Shown: positions 1-8,995, numbered from the stretch's first letter. The stretch is DNA of 64,000 bases from an uncultured Lachnospiraceae bacterium (GCA_910588955.1 CAJURQ010000004.1:150433-214432); one strand, 5' to 3'. Notes: generated by a model from the sequence alone, not told the origin. Numbers and translations: made by a program.

Positions 1-134
1 GCACAATCCCATCTCCCTAATTATCCCGTGCCACAGGGTCGTAGGGACAAACGGCAGCCTGACAGGGTACGCGGGCGGATTGGAAAAGAAAAAATGGCTT
101 CTTACTATGGAAAGACAAGCAGCAGGGATTGTGG

Positions 135-140
135 TATAAT
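135..140 (+). promoter_or_regulatory. Extended -10 promoter for pyrK leader
   Basis: TATAAT at 135-140 is preceded by TGG, which makes an extended -10 element (TGNTATAAT). No good -35 box is visible. Transcription would start about 10 bases downstream, just before the structured repeat at 158-279, so that repeat would lie in the pyrK 5' untranslated region. Confidence 0.55.
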
Positions 141-157
141 CTACGTGATGGCAATGA

Positions 158-279
158 GCAGTGCGCAGACAGAGGATAAACGGGGAGGAGAACTTGCTCA
201 CCGAGACATTTATCCGAATGGATGCATAGGGCGAAGCCCGCGAGCGAGGAAAACCGCAGGTTTTTCGAGCTTGCACTGC
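158..279 (+). repeat. Structured leader repeat, copy A
   Basis: This 122-base element is bounded by the inverted pair GCAGTGC (158-164) and GCACTGC (273-279). It is homologous to the reverse complement of 7817-7989. The best conserved block (about 190-232) contains GCTCACCGA, ACATTTATCC and GAATGGAT. Two inner stems are seen: GGATAAA with TTTATCC, and AAAACC-GCA-GGTTTT. Each differs in copy B in a way that keeps the pairing. The element lies between the promoter and the pyrK ribosome site, so it is probably a transcribed leader. Whether it is a riboswitch, a small RNA or a mobile palindromic repeat cannot be decided from sequence alone. Confidence 0.7.
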
Positions 280-311
280 GATTTAATCGGCTGAGCAGAA
301 AGGAACCGCAT

Positions 312-1088
312 ATGGCGCAAAAGAGAAAAGTAACGGCGACGGTAATATCGCAAAAACAGATAGGCGAGCAGATTTTCGACCTCTGGCTTGAGACGAAGCT
401 TGCGAAAGACGCCCATCCGGGACAGTTTGTGGCGGTCTATCCGCACGGCGAGAGTATGCTTTTGCCCCGTCCCATCAGCATCTGTGAGACGGACAAGGCG
501 AAAAACAGGCTGCGGCTTGTATACCGCGTGGCAGGAAAGGGGACGGCTGAGTTTTCCGCCTGCAAGGCTGGCGACCGGCTGGACATACTCGGCGTGCTTG
601 GAAACGGGTTCCCTGTTGATAAAGCGAAGGGAAAACGTGTCTTTCTGATGGGCGGTGGGATCGGTATTCCGCCTATGTTGGAGCTTGCAAAGGCAATGGA
701 CGAGAAGAAGCAGATTCTCCTCGGCTATCGGAACAAAGATTTGTTTTTGGAAGAGGATTTGGCGCAGTACGGAGATGTTTATGTGGCGACGGAGGACGGC
801 AGCGTGGGGACGAAAGGAAATGTGATGGATATTATCCGAGCCTACGCGCTTCACACGGATGTGATTATGGCGTGCGGACCGATGCCGATGCTTCGTGCGA
901 TCAAAAAATACGCGGCGGAGAACGGGATTGAGGCATACATTTCTCTGGAGGAGCGCATGGCATGCGGTGTGGGCGCGTGTCTGGGATGCGTGTGCCGCAC
1001 GGCGAAAGTGGACGCTCATTCCCATGTACACAATGCGCGTATCTGCACGGAAGGACCGGTTTTTGAGGCGGGGGAGGTGGACATATGA
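312..1088 (+). CDS. pyrK: Dihydroorotate dehydrogenase B, electron-transfer subunit
   Basis: PyrK carries electrons from the PyrD flavin to NAD+ through FAD and a [2Fe-2S] cluster in pyrimidine synthesis; it works in the cytoplasm as a PyrK2PyrD2 complex. The 258-residue product has the ferredoxin-reductase-like FAD/NAD fold, with a glycine-rich MGGGIGIPP segment near residue 120. A C-terminal cluster motif uses Cys218, Cys223, Cys226 and Cys245. The ATG at 312 is chosen over an upstream ATG at 222 because AAAGGA lies just before it and the upstream extension reads through the leader repeat. The stop overlaps the pyrD start (ATGA). Confidence 0.95.
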   Translation: MAQKRKVTATVISQKQIGEQIFDLWLETKLAKDAHPGQFVAVYPHGESMLLPRPISICETDKAKNRLRLVYRVAGKGTAEFSACKAGDRLDILGVLGNGFPVDKAKGKRVFLMGGGIGIPPMLELAKAMDEKKQILLGYRNKDLFLEEDLAQYGDVYVATEDGSVGTKGNVMDIIRAYALHTDVIMACGPMPMLRAIKKYAAENGIEAYISLEERMACGVGACLGCVCRTAKVDAHSHVHNARICTEGPVFEAGEVDI

Positions 1089-1987
1089 ATACAGAGGTAA
1101 AAATCGCGGGAGTCACCTTTAAAAATCCTGTCATGACGGCGTCCGGCACTTTTGGTTCCGGCATGGAGTACAGCGACTTCGTGGATTTAAACAGGCTGGG
1201 CGCGGTGGTGACCAAAGGGGTTGCGAACGTGCCGTGGGAGGGCAATCCGACGCCCCGTGTGGCGGAAGTGTACGGCGGCATGCTGAATGCCATCGGTCTG
1301 CAGAACCCGGGGATTGATGTTTTTGTAGAAAGGGATCTGGCATTTTTGAAAAAATATGACACGAATGTCATTGTAAATGTTTGCGGCAAGACAGTGGAAG
1401 ACTATCTGGAAGTGGTGGAGCGTCTTTCTGATACGGACGTTTCCATGCTGGAAATCAACGTGTCCTGTCCCAATGTGAAGGAGGGGGCGATCGCTTTCGG
1501 GCAGAAGGCGGATTCCCTCTACGATATCACGTCGCAGATTAAGAAAAAGGCGAAACAGCCGGTGATTATGAAGCTGAGCCCGAATGTGACGGACATCACG
1601 GAGATGGCAAGAGCGGCGGAGGCGGCGGGAGCCGACGCGCTTTCCATGATCAACACAATCACAGGCATGAAGATTGATATTCACAGGAAAAAGTTTGTGC
1701 TCGCCAATAAGACGGGCGGCATGTCCGGTCCTGCGGTCAAGCCGGTGGCGGTGCGGATGGTTTACCAGACTGCGCAGGCTGTGAAGATTCCGATTATCGG
1801 CATGGGCGGTATCGGAAGCGCGGAGGACGCGATCGAGTTCCTGCTTGCCGGTGCCAGCGCTGTTGCGGTTGGCGCGATGAACTTTGTGAATCCCTACACG
1901 ACTGTGGAAGTGGTGGAAGGAATTGAGGCTTATATGAAGCAATACGGGATTGAGAATGTAACTGAGCTGATCGGGGCGGTAGAGTAA
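1085..1987 (+). CDS. pyrD: Dihydroorotate dehydrogenase B, catalytic subunit
   Basis: This is the FMN-containing class 1B enzyme that oxidises dihydroorotate to orotate, partnered by PyrK just upstream (4-base overlap). The 300-residue length is normal. The active-site loop NVSCPN places the catalytic base at Cys128, the residue typical of class 1 enzymes. The C-terminal phosphate-binding motifs GMGGIGS and GASAVAVGA complete the TIM barrel. The pyr operon probably starts before the window, although a promoter and leader repeat lie directly before pyrK. The next gene, arr, begins 11 bases after the stop. Confidence 0.96.
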   Translation: MNTEVKIAGVTFKNPVMTASGTFGSGMEYSDFVDLNRLGAVVTKGVANVPWEGNPTPRVAEVYGGMLNAIGLQNPGIDVFVERDLAFLKKYDTNVIVNVCGKTVEDYLEVVERLSDTDVSMLEINVSCPNVKEGAIAFGQKADSLYDITSQIKKKAKQPVIMKLSPNVTDITEMARAAEAAGADALSMINTITGMKIDIHRKKFVLANKTGGMSGPAVKPVAVRMVYQTAQAVKIPIIGMGGIGSAEDAIEFLLAGASAVAVGAMNFVNPYTTVEVVEGIEAYMKQYGIENVTELIGAVE

Positions 1988-1998
1988 AGGAAAATCAT

Positions 1999-2412
1999 AT
2001 GAGTGAAAAAATAGTATTTAGCAGGGGTTCCTTTTTTCATGGGACAAAGGCGGATTTAAAAATAGGAGATTTCATAGTCACAGGAAAGCAAAAGAATTAT
2101 AATGATGACAGAAAATCTGAATATGTTTATTTCGTGGGAACCTTAGATGCGGCGATTTGGGGAGCAGAATTGGCAGAGGGGAATGAAGCGGAAAGAATCT
2201 ATGTTGTCGAGCCGACAGGGGATTTTGAAGACGATCCAAATGTTACAGATAAGAAATTTCCGGGTAACCCGACGAAGTCGTACAGATCAAAGCAGCCACT
2301 GAAAATTGTGGCGGAGGTAGTCAAATGGGAAGGGCATTCCTCCGAGTTATTAGACGGCATGATAGAAAATATTAAGAGGCTTTCCGAAATGGGAATCAAG
2401 GCAATAGACTGA
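1999..2412 (+). CDS. arr: Rifampin ADP-ribosyltransferase (Arr family)
   Basis: Arr enzymes transfer ADP-ribose from NAD+ to the 23-hydroxyl of rifamycins and so inactivate them. The 137-residue product has the usual family length and signature segments: FFHGTK at the NAD-binding start (His14), YVYFVGTLDAAIWGAELA in the middle, and EPTGDFEDDPN then KKFPGNPTKSYRS towards the end. The start has AAAGGAAAATC before it. Only 11 bases separate it from pyrD, so it may be read from the pyr transcript. A strong hairpin follows. Family assignment is firm. Activity against rifampin is inferred. Confidence 0.92.
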   Translation: MSEKIVFSRGSFFHGTKADLKIGDFIVTGKQKNYNDDRKSEYVYFVGTLDAAIWGAELAEGNEAERIYVVEPTGDFEDDPNVTDKKFPGNPTKSYRSKQPLKIVAEVVKWEGHSSELLDGMIENIKRLSEMGIKAID

Positions 2413-2473
2413 CACTACAAAAAGATACGGTAGGAACACTTTTCTGAAATAGGAGTTTTCCTAACATATCCGA

Positions 2474-2524
2474 CCCTCCCTGCGCATAGATTTATAGTAA
2501 CTATACGCAGGGAGGGCATTTTTT
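2474..2524 (+). terminator. Terminator hairpin overlapping the next ribosome site
   Basis: The arms 2474-2489 and 2501-2516 pair over 16 bases with one wobble, around an 11-base loop, and are followed by TTTTTT at 2519-2524. It looks like the arr terminator. The 3' arm contains GGAGGG (2511-2516), the only good ribosome site for the GTG start at 2525. Confidence 0.85.
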
Positions 2525-4081
2525 GTGGAATTGGTGAAGAAAAAGATACATATGGATCGAATAAACGGCAGAGCCGGCACGCAGATGGTATTGGAAGAGG
2601 ACGTCAACATTTCAGATAATAAACTGGATGCAAACTATCTGTTAAGCAGTAAAGGCGAGATCATGTTGGAGGAGGTCCGCCCCGGTGAAAACGCGGTCAG
2701 CATGAAAGGCAAGCTGGTGGTGTCCATACTGTATCTGACGGACATGGAGGGAATGTGCGCCAGCATGGAGGCGGTGATTCCCTTTGAGGAAAAGGTGAAT
2801 ATGGAAGGGGTAAATAACGGCGACACGATCCTGACGGAGAGCTGTATCGAGGATCTGACGGTGGGGCTGATCAACTCGCGCAAATTCAGCGTACAGGCGG
2901 TGGTTTCCTTTACACTGGAGCGGGAGGAGCAGGTGGAGTGTGAGACGGCGGTTGATCTCTACCACGAGGAACCTGTGGAGTACCGCAAGTGCGTTTATCC
3001 CGTGGTGGAACTTGTGCTGCACAAGAAAGATATTTTCCGGCTGAAAGAGGAGATGGAATTGACGGGCAATCTGCCCAATGTGTTCCAGACCATATGGCAC
3101 CATATCTGTTTCGACCATGTGGAGTTTAAGGCGCTGGAGGAGAAACTTTCAATTCAAGGAGAGATGCGTGCCTTTTTCTTATACGAGGGCGAAGGGGATA
3201 ACGATAAAACGCAGTGGTATGAGAATACCGTGCCTTTCAGCGGCATTATCGAGTGCCACGGCTGCCGGGAAAATATGATTCCCGATATTCAGTATCATCT
3301 GGGACAGTGCAATGTGGAAGTGCGGCAGGATTTCGACGGCGAGGAGAGGGTGTTCTGTGTGGAACCGGTACTCGATCTGGATATTCATCTCTACGAAGAG
3401 GAAAATCTGGAGGTGATTTCCGACGTTTACGGCGTGGATAAGGAGATTGAAGCGCTGACAACGCAGATGCCGGTAAAGAGTCTTTTGCTTGCGGGAAACG
3501 GCAAATGTAAGATTGCGGAGCATGTGCGGATTCAAAACCCGGAGATGACGATGTATCAGCTTATTCACTCCGACGGGGAAATAAGGATTGACGAGCAGAC
3601 CATTGTGGAGAACGGCATTGCCGTCACGGGAACGCTTTTGGTGACGACGCTCTACCTGAGCGCAAGCGGCGCGAAATCCATTTACTCCACGGTTAATGAA
3701 CTGCCGTTCCAGTATGTGATCGAGGCGGAAAACATTCTGCCCACCTGTGTCTATCAGCTGCGGAGCAGCATCGAGCAGTTGACAGTGACCATGCTTGACA
3801 GCGACGAGCTGGACGTGAAGGCAGCGCTGCAGTTTAAGGTGATTGTATTCTCCGTGCAGAACCGCGATCTTGTGACGGATATCCGGGTGGAGCCGCTCGA
3901 CCTGAATAAGCTCAGTGATCTGCCGGGGATGGTGATCTGTATCGTCGGACCGGGGGAGACGCTGTGGGATATCGGCAAGAGGTATTATGTGCCGGTGGCG
4001 CAGTTAAAAGAAGTGAACGAGCTGCCGACGGAGGAGGTTTCGGCGGGGGATAAAATTTTGGTTGTGAAGGGCGGAATCTAA
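2525..4081 (+). CDS. SPOCS (DUF3794) and LysM domain protein
   Basis: The protein has 518 residues. Repeated SPOCS/DUF3794-type beta-rich segments fill roughly residues 1-450. A C-terminal LysM domain (about 467-518) contains the GETLWDIGKRY start and the GDKILVV end typical of peptidoglycan-binding LysM. Such proteins are linked to the spore cortex/coat surface in Clostridia. No signal peptide is seen, which fits mother-cell expression. The GTG at 2525 has GGAGGG eight bases upstream. An alternative ATG at 2552 has only a weak site. The ribosome site lies inside a terminator-like hairpin, so expression from read-through RNA should be masked. Confidence 0.85.
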   Translation: MELVKKKIHMDRINGRAGTQMVLEEDVNISDNKLDANYLLSSKGEIMLEEVRPGENAVSMKGKLVVSILYLTDMEGMCASMEAVIPFEEKVNMEGVNNGDTILTESCIEDLTVGLINSRKFSVQAVVSFTLEREEQVECETAVDLYHEEPVEYRKCVYPVVELVLHKKDIFRLKEEMELTGNLPNVFQTIWHHICFDHVEFKALEEKLSIQGEMRAFFLYEGEGDNDKTQWYENTVPFSGIIECHGCRENMIPDIQYHLGQCNVEVRQDFDGEERVFCVEPVLDLDIHLYEEENLEVISDVYGVDKEIEALTTQMPVKSLLLAGNGKCKIAEHVRIQNPEMTMYQLIHSDGEIRIDEQTIVENGIAVTGTLLVTTLYLSASGAKSIYSTVNELPFQYVIEAENILPTCVYQLRSSIEQLTVTMLDSDELDVKAALQFKVIVFSVQNRDLVTDIRVEPLDLNKLSDLPGMVICIVGPGETLWDIGKRYYVPVAQLKEVNELPTEEVSAGDKILVVKGGI

Positions 4082-4175
4082 AGTCAAGATTGTAAAAAAT
4101 ATGGGAATCCTATATACTATGAAATAGGCTTTGGAGGTTTGCCAGAGTTAAAATACGGAAAAGGACAAATTTAGC

Positions 4176-5777
4176 ATGAACACAACACCGATTTTGAAAA
4201 ATAGAATCTTTCTGTACCTGACGGAATTTTTTGCCGGCATGTCCGTGATGGCGGTGGAGCTGGGGGCGAGCAGGCTGCTCGCTCCCTATTTCAGTTCCTC
4301 CCAGATTGTGTGGACGATCATTATCGGCACGATTATGATCGCGATGGCGCTGGGGAACATTTACGGCGGGAAGAGTGCGGACAAGAATCCGAACCCGGAC
4401 AAGCTCTACACGCGGATTTTGATTGCAGGGGTCTGGATTGCGTTGATCCCGGTGGTGGGCAAATATATCATTATAGGGATTTCCGCGCTGCTTATTTTTG
4501 CGGTGAATACGAATTTCCTGATCTGGGCGGCTTTTACGGCATGTATGGTGATTTTTGTGTTTCCGCTCTTCCTGCTGGGAACGGTGACGCCGTCTCTTGC
4601 AAAATACACGGTGCAGAGTCTTGCGGACAGCGGCAGTATCGTGGGGACTCTCGGGGCGTTTAACACGATCGGCAGCATTATCGGCACGTTTGTGCCGACT
4701 TTTGTCTCGATTCCGGCGGTGGGCACATCGGTCACGTTTCTGATTTTTGCGGCGATTCTTCTGGGGCTTGGCATCATCTATTTTGTCAGCAAAAAGAGCG
4801 GATGGAAGAAAAGCGCGGCGTCGGCGGTCATTTTTATTCTGTGTTGTATTTTCGGAGCGTCGAACAGCTTTGCCTTCTGGGAGAGCAATCTGGCATACGA
4901 AGGGGAGTCCATTTACAATTATTTGCAGGTGAAAGAAAACGACAGAAATGTCATATTATCGACAAATGTGCTTTTCGGGGTGCAGTCCATTCTGATCAAG
5001 GACGAGGGGCTGACGGGCATGTATTACGACTATGTCATGGCGGCGCCGCTGATGACGGAGAAGGAGGATCCGGCGGACTGCAAGACGCTGATTCTCGGCA
5101 TGGGGACAGGCACTTACGCGCACCAGTGTCGTGCCTACTTTGGGGACATGCCAGTGGAGGGCGTGGAGATCGACGAGAAGATCACGGATCTGGCGCGGAC
5201 TTATTTTGAGCTGCCGGAGGACGTGCCGGTGACCACCTACGACGGCAGGGCTTATCTGAATGCGATCGACGGCAGGTACGACGTGATCATGGTGGACGCC
5301 TATCAGGATATCACGATTCCTTTCCAGATGTCTTCCGTGGAATTTTTTTCGCTTGTGAAAGAGCACCTCGCAGAGGACGGCGTGATGGTTGTCAACATGA
5401 ACATGCGCGGCAGCGGGGAGGACAGCATCAATGCCTATCTTTCCGATACCATAGGCAGCGTTTTTGGCGAGGTCTACACGGTGGACGTGAAGGGTTCCAC
5501 CAACCGGGAGCTTTTTGCCTCCGACAATCCGCAGATGATAGAGAATTTGCAAACACACAAGGAGACCGTCGCGGACGAAAGTCTCCTTGCCATGATGGAC
5601 AATGTTTCTGAAAACCTGATTCCCTATGAAGTGGGGGACCGTATTATGACGGATGACAAGGCACCTGTGGAACTTCTCGGCATGCGCGTCATCGACGAGC
5701 TGATCAGAACCGAGGTCGCCTACTACAAATCCGTGTATGAGGAGCAGGGGATCTGGGGTGTGATCGATGCTTTATAA
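4176..5777 (+). CDS. Membrane-anchored spermidine synthase-like protein
   Basis: The 533-residue protein has about six or seven hydrophobic helices in residues 1-230, then a soluble Rossmann methyltransferase/spermidine-synthase-like domain. That domain shows ILGMGTGTYAH (cofactor loop), VEGVEIDEKI (acidic residue after beta-2) and VDAYQD (position of the catalytic Asp). The usual GGGDG loop of true spermidine synthases is replaced by GMGTG, so the substrate may differ. The family is annotated as fused MFS/spermidine synthase. It converges on the GH42 gene, and the two stop codons abut (5772-5777). Confidence 0.8.
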   Translation: MNTTPILKNRIFLYLTEFFAGMSVMAVELGASRLLAPYFSSSQIVWTIIIGTIMIAMALGNIYGGKSADKNPNPDKLYTRILIAGVWIALIPVVGKYIIIGISALLIFAVNTNFLIWAAFTACMVIFVFPLFLLGTVTPSLAKYTVQSLADSGSIVGTLGAFNTIGSIIGTFVPTFVSIPAVGTSVTFLIFAAILLGLGIIYFVSKKSGWKKSAASAVIFILCCIFGASNSFAFWESNLAYEGESIYNYLQVKENDRNVILSTNVLFGVQSILIKDEGLTGMYYDYVMAAPLMTEKEDPADCKTLILGMGTGTYAHQCRAYFGDMPVEGVEIDEKITDLARTYFELPEDVPVTTYDGRAYLNAIDGRYDVIMVDAYQDITIPFQMSSVEFFSLVKEHLAEDGVMVVNMNMRGSGEDSINAYLSDTIGSVFGEVYTVDVKGSTNRELFASDNPQMIENLQTHKETVADESLLAMMDNVSENLIPYEVGDRIMTDDKAPVELLGMRVIDELIRTEVAYYKSVYEEQGIWGVIDAL

Positions 5778-7784
5778 CTTGACGATCGCCACGTCCTTTG
5801 CGGCAAGCGTGAGCGCGTCTCCCTGCTCATAACTTTTTCCGCTCAACAGGTCCGTCCCCGCAAAGGGCATTGCCACCACCTGCGCTTTTTCCCCATGATT
5901 TAGCAGGAATACAAACGTGCCATTATCATTGACTCTCCTAGTCACTTCTGTGCCGTCCGGTGCGTCCATAATCGGTTCGATTCCGGCTTCCCGACAGATT
6001 TCCCCGAGATACATCCGATAAAATTCGTCGTTTGACTGTGCCGCGACATAGTAGCCGAAGCCTTTGCCGAAGGCGTTTTTCGTCAGCACGGGCATTCCCG
6101 CGTAAAAATCTTTTTCGTAAGATGCGAGCGCCTCCGCGCCTTCCGTGTGCAGCAGGTCGCAGAGCATGGAGGCAGGGTAGGTTGTGCCTTTGTAATGGAA
6201 ACAGTTGTGCATGTCCTCAGGCAGCGCGTCCTCCTCCTCCACCCAGATGCCGAGAATATCACGCAGCTTTCCGGGGTAGCCGCCCACGGTCACGAGGTCG
6301 TGCTCGTCCACATAGCCGCTGAAAAAGGTGGTCAGGAAACGACCGCCGTTTTTCACGTAGGCGCGCAGCTTCTCATCATACCCGGTCTTTACCATATAAA
6401 GGACGGGTGCGATGACCAGATCGTACTTCGACAGATCGTCCTCAACGCCGATCATGTCCACGGGAATATGCAGGTCAAACAGCGCCTTGTAATAGCGCTC
6501 CACCTCCCGGCAGTAATCCAGATAGACGGACGGTCCCGCAGAGTAGGAGATGCCCCACCAGTTGTCCCAGTCAAAGACAATGGCGGCATGTGCGTCGCTC
6601 CTTGCGCCGAGGGTCTGTGCCCCCAGAGAGTCAAGCTCCGCGCCGAGTTCTGCAACTTCGCGGAATACGCGGGTGTTCTCATGTCCCGCATGGTCGATCA
6701 CCGCGCCGTGGTATTTTTCGCAGGCGCCGATGCTGCGTTTCATCTGGAAGAACATGACCGTATCTGCGCCGTGTGCCACCGCCTGATAGCTCCAGAGCCG
6801 CATGACGCCGGGACGCTTGAGCATGTTGTAGGGCAGCCAGTTGGTGACGGAGGGCGTCTGTTCCATCAGGGCGAAAGGTTTCCCCTGCTTTAAGCCGCGC
6901 ATCAGGTCGTGCCGCATGGCGACGCCGGAGATGGGCGTATCGTTGGCGGGATAATTGTCCCACGAGACAAAATCCATGTATTTTGCCCACATCTGATAAT
7001 CCAGAGGCTGGTAGGTGCCCATCAGGTTCGTGGTGATGGGGATATCGGGGGTAACGGCGTGGACTGCGTCATATTCCAGACGGTAGGCGTTTAATATGCT
7101 CTCCGAATTAAAACGGCGGTAGTCTAAGGAGATGCCTTGGAACGTGCTGCGGTCATTGCCCCAGTGCTCGGAGAGATGGTTGGGGGCGACAATATCCTCA
7201 AAATCATAGAAAGTGTGTCCCCAGAAGGCGGTGTCCCAGACCCGGTTTACCTCTTCGATCGTCCCATATTTTTCTTTCAGCCATTTCCGAAATTTTTTCT
7301 CGCAGTTTTCGCAGTAGCATTCCCCACCGTACTCGTTGGAGATGTGCCATGCGACAAGGTTGTCATATTTTCCGTAACGATCCGCAAGTTTTGCGGCGAG
7401 CGCCACAGCGTATTTCTGATAGGTGGGGCTGTTGGGGCAGGAATTGTGGCGGCTGCCGAATTTGCGCTTCATGCCGTTTGCCTCCACCCGCAGGATATCG
7501 GGATGCTTTCTAGCCATCCATGCGGGGTGCGCCCCGGTGGAGGTGGCGAGGCACACTTTCATGCCGTGCTTTTTCACCAGCTCCATAATCTTGTCCAGCT
7601 TATCGAAATGATAGACGTCGTCGTCGGACTGTAACATTGCCCAGCTAAAGACGTTCAGAGTGACAATGTCAATGTGCGCCAGCTTAAGAAGACGCATGTC
7701 CTCCTCCCATGAGTCCTCGGACCACTGCTCCGGGTTATAGTCCCCGCCGTAGGGGATTTTTGTGATTTTTTCGTATTCTACCAT
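5772..7784 (-). CDS. GH42 beta-galactosidase
   Basis: Cytoplasmic glycoside hydrolase family 42 enzyme that cleaves terminal beta-galactosides from oligosaccharides. The 670-residue product has no signal peptide. Glu151 in the NEY motif is the acid/base and Glu308 in FALMEQTPS the nucleophile. Cys116, Cys156, Cys158 and Cys161 match the structural zinc cluster of the family. A trimerisation domain and a small C-terminal beta domain follow. The ATG at 7784 has AGGAGA before it; a longer frame to 7967 would translate the leader repeat and is rejected. The leader carries copy B of the structured repeat. Confidence 0.93.
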   Translation of the reverse strand: MVEYEKITKIPYGGDYNPEQWSEDSWEEDMRLLKLAHIDIVTLNVFSWAMLQSDDDVYHFDKLDKIMELVKKHGMKVCLATSTGAHPAWMARKHPDILRVEANGMKRKFGSRHNSCPNSPTYQKYAVALAAKLADRYGKYDNLVAWHISNEYGGECYCENCEKKFRKWLKEKYGTIEEVNRVWDTAFWGHTFYDFEDIVAPNHLSEHWGNDRSTFQGISLDYRRFNSESILNAYRLEYDAVHAVTPDIPITTNLMGTYQPLDYQMWAKYMDFVSWDNYPANDTPISGVAMRHDLMRGLKQGKPFALMEQTPSVTNWLPYNMLKRPGVMRLWSYQAVAHGADTVMFFQMKRSIGACEKYHGAVIDHAGHENTRVFREVAELGAELDSLGAQTLGARSDAHAAIVFDWDNWWGISYSAGPSVYLDYCREVERYYKALFDLHIPVDMIGVEDDLSKYDLVIAPVLYMVKTGYDEKLRAYVKNGGRFLTTFFSGYVDEHDLVTVGGYPGKLRDILGIWVEEEDALPEDMHNCFHYKGTTYPASMLCDLLHTEGAEALASYEKDFYAGMPVLTKNAFGKGFGYYVAAQSNDEFYRMYLGEICREAGIEPIMDAPDGTEVTRRVNDNGTFVFLLNHGEKAQVVAMPFAGTDLLSGKSYEQGDALTLAAKDVAIVKL

Positions 7785-7816
7785 ATAGGTTCTCCTTTTT
7801 GAGTTTGGTATCTTTT

Positions 7817-7989
7817 GCAGTGCATACTTGAAAAGCCTTCGGCTTTTCTCGTTTGCGGGCTGTCTACGCTCCGCTTCGGTCCGTGCTGGACAAGCGCCAC
7901 TGGCGCTTAGCACCGCCCTATATATCCATTCGGATAAATGTTTCGGTGAGCAAGCTCCCCGCTCCATTCATCCTCTGGATATGCACTGC
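7817..7989 (-). repeat. Structured leader repeat, copy B
   Basis: The 173-base element is bounded by a 10-base inverted pair (GCAGTGCATA and its complement) and is homologous to 158-279 on the opposite strand. The block with GCTCACCGA, CATTTATCC and GAATGGAT is nearly identical. It has extra inner stems absent from copy A, including AAGCGCC-A-GTGGCGCTT, and a hairpin AAAGCC-GAA-GGCTTT. It sits in the leader of the GH42 gene, just after a TATACT -10 box read on the minus strand and before the ribosome site. Confidence 0.7.
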
Positions 7990-8082
7990 TCATGGCTATC
8001 GCGTATATAGTATAACTGATTTATATGGATTGGAATACTTGACAAAATGCTGATTTATGGAAGCGTTTTTTAGTGATAACGC

Positions 8083-8113
8083 AAAAAGGAACCGGGTCTG
8101 TACCCGATTCCTT
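8083..8113 (-). terminator. Intrinsic terminator of the 223-residue gene
   Basis: Arms 8086-8097 and 8102-8113 pair over 12 bases with one wobble around a 4-base loop. On the minus strand the stem is followed by TTTTT (8083-8087). It lies 19 bases past the stop codon at 8132. Confidence 0.88.
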
Positions 8114-8131
8114 GTGTTTTTCATAGAATGT

Positions 8132-8803
8132 TTAGTTGGTAGCGATCTGTCCTGCCCCAGCCTGATTCAGAATGTCCTGCGTCGCATTGTTCTGCGCAGC
8201 AGCATCCTCAGCCATCTTGTCAAAGCCTGCCATCACAGCGTCGTAGGTCTTTTTGGAGATCTCGGGAAGCTCGCCGCCCCAAGTTTTCTCAGCCTGCTCG
8301 TAGCCCTTCTTGAAAGCTTCGCGCATATCTTCGATCTTGCTCGGATCGCCGCCTGTCAATGCTGTTGCGAAATCAAGGATTCTGCCGGAGGTCTGCTTCA
8401 CACCCCAGTAGCCGTCCTCGGAAATGTCTTCCTGCGCCTGCAGTTTGGTAGCTTCATCCACTTCAAACTTGCCGCTTGCAAGGAACTTCCACATATCGCC
8501 GTTGGCGATGCCGGAGGTCTGGCTCTGCTTGGTCATCAGCTGCTGTACAATGTTCTGCAGCTGTTTTGTGTGCGCCTCAGCGTCAGCCTTCATCTTATTG
8601 ACAAGCTCTGTGTTCTGCACATATTTTTTAATAGGCACGTTGACACTGTCCTTTGAGGGCTCGTAGACTACGCCGTTTTCTCCCTTATCGGAAGTATTGT
8701 CCTTATTGATCTCGTCTGCAGGTCTTGTTTCCGCCTGTGTGTTTGCCGTTGTAAGAGTTTCGTAAGCGTTAGTGCCTACATTAGAAATTCCGTTTACGCT
8801 CAT
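8132..8803 (-). CDS. Conserved hypothetical protein, 223 residues
   Basis: I do not recognise the family. The product is hydrophilic and helix-rich, with no signal peptide or membrane segment. Residues 1-60 are low in hydrophobics and rich in Thr, Asn, Asp and Glu, as in a disordered tail. The rest is Lys/Gln/Ala-rich with repeated amphipathic stretches and a conserved-looking WGGELPEISKKTYDAVMAGFDKM segment near the end, given here only as a landmark at about residues 178-200. AAGGAGGG precedes the ATG at 8803 and a strong terminator follows, so this is a real single-gene transcript. The opening MSVNGIS resembles flagellar or surface-associated small proteins, but that is weak. Confidence 0.7.
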   Translation of the reverse strand: MSVNGISNVGTNAYETLTTANTQAETRPADEINKDNTSDKGENGVVYEPSKDSVNVPIKKYVQNTELVNKMKADAEAHTKQLQNIVQQLMTKQSQTSGIANGDMWKFLASGKFEVDEATKLQAQEDISEDGYWGVKQTSGRILDFATALTGGDPSKIEDMREAFKKGYEQAEKTWGGELPEISKKTYDAVMAGFDKMAEDAAAQNNATQDILNQAGAGQIATN

Positions 8804-8995
8804 GGGTATCCCTCCTTGGAAAAATTATGTATTTTTATCGGTTACGAAAAGACTGCCGCGCAGGCAATCTCCCTTTTCTATTTACTATATCGTACCATTT
8901 TCCTAATTAATTTAGAAGAGAAAACGGGGAAAATCATAAAAATTCCATGAAATTCCTTTCTGACACGGGAAATTTGTGTGACAGGGAGCTCGCAC

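Noticed and set aside
28..294. 88-codon frame at the left edge
   Set aside because: It reads through the promoter and structured repeat, has biased composition and no ribosome site.
222..311. Upstream ATG start for pyrK
   Set aside because: It would translate the leader repeat; the ATG at 312 has a proper ribosome site and fits family length.
7785..7967. N-terminal extension of the beta-galactosidase
   Set aside because: The extension encodes the repeat element and has no homology to GH42; AGGAGA supports 7784.
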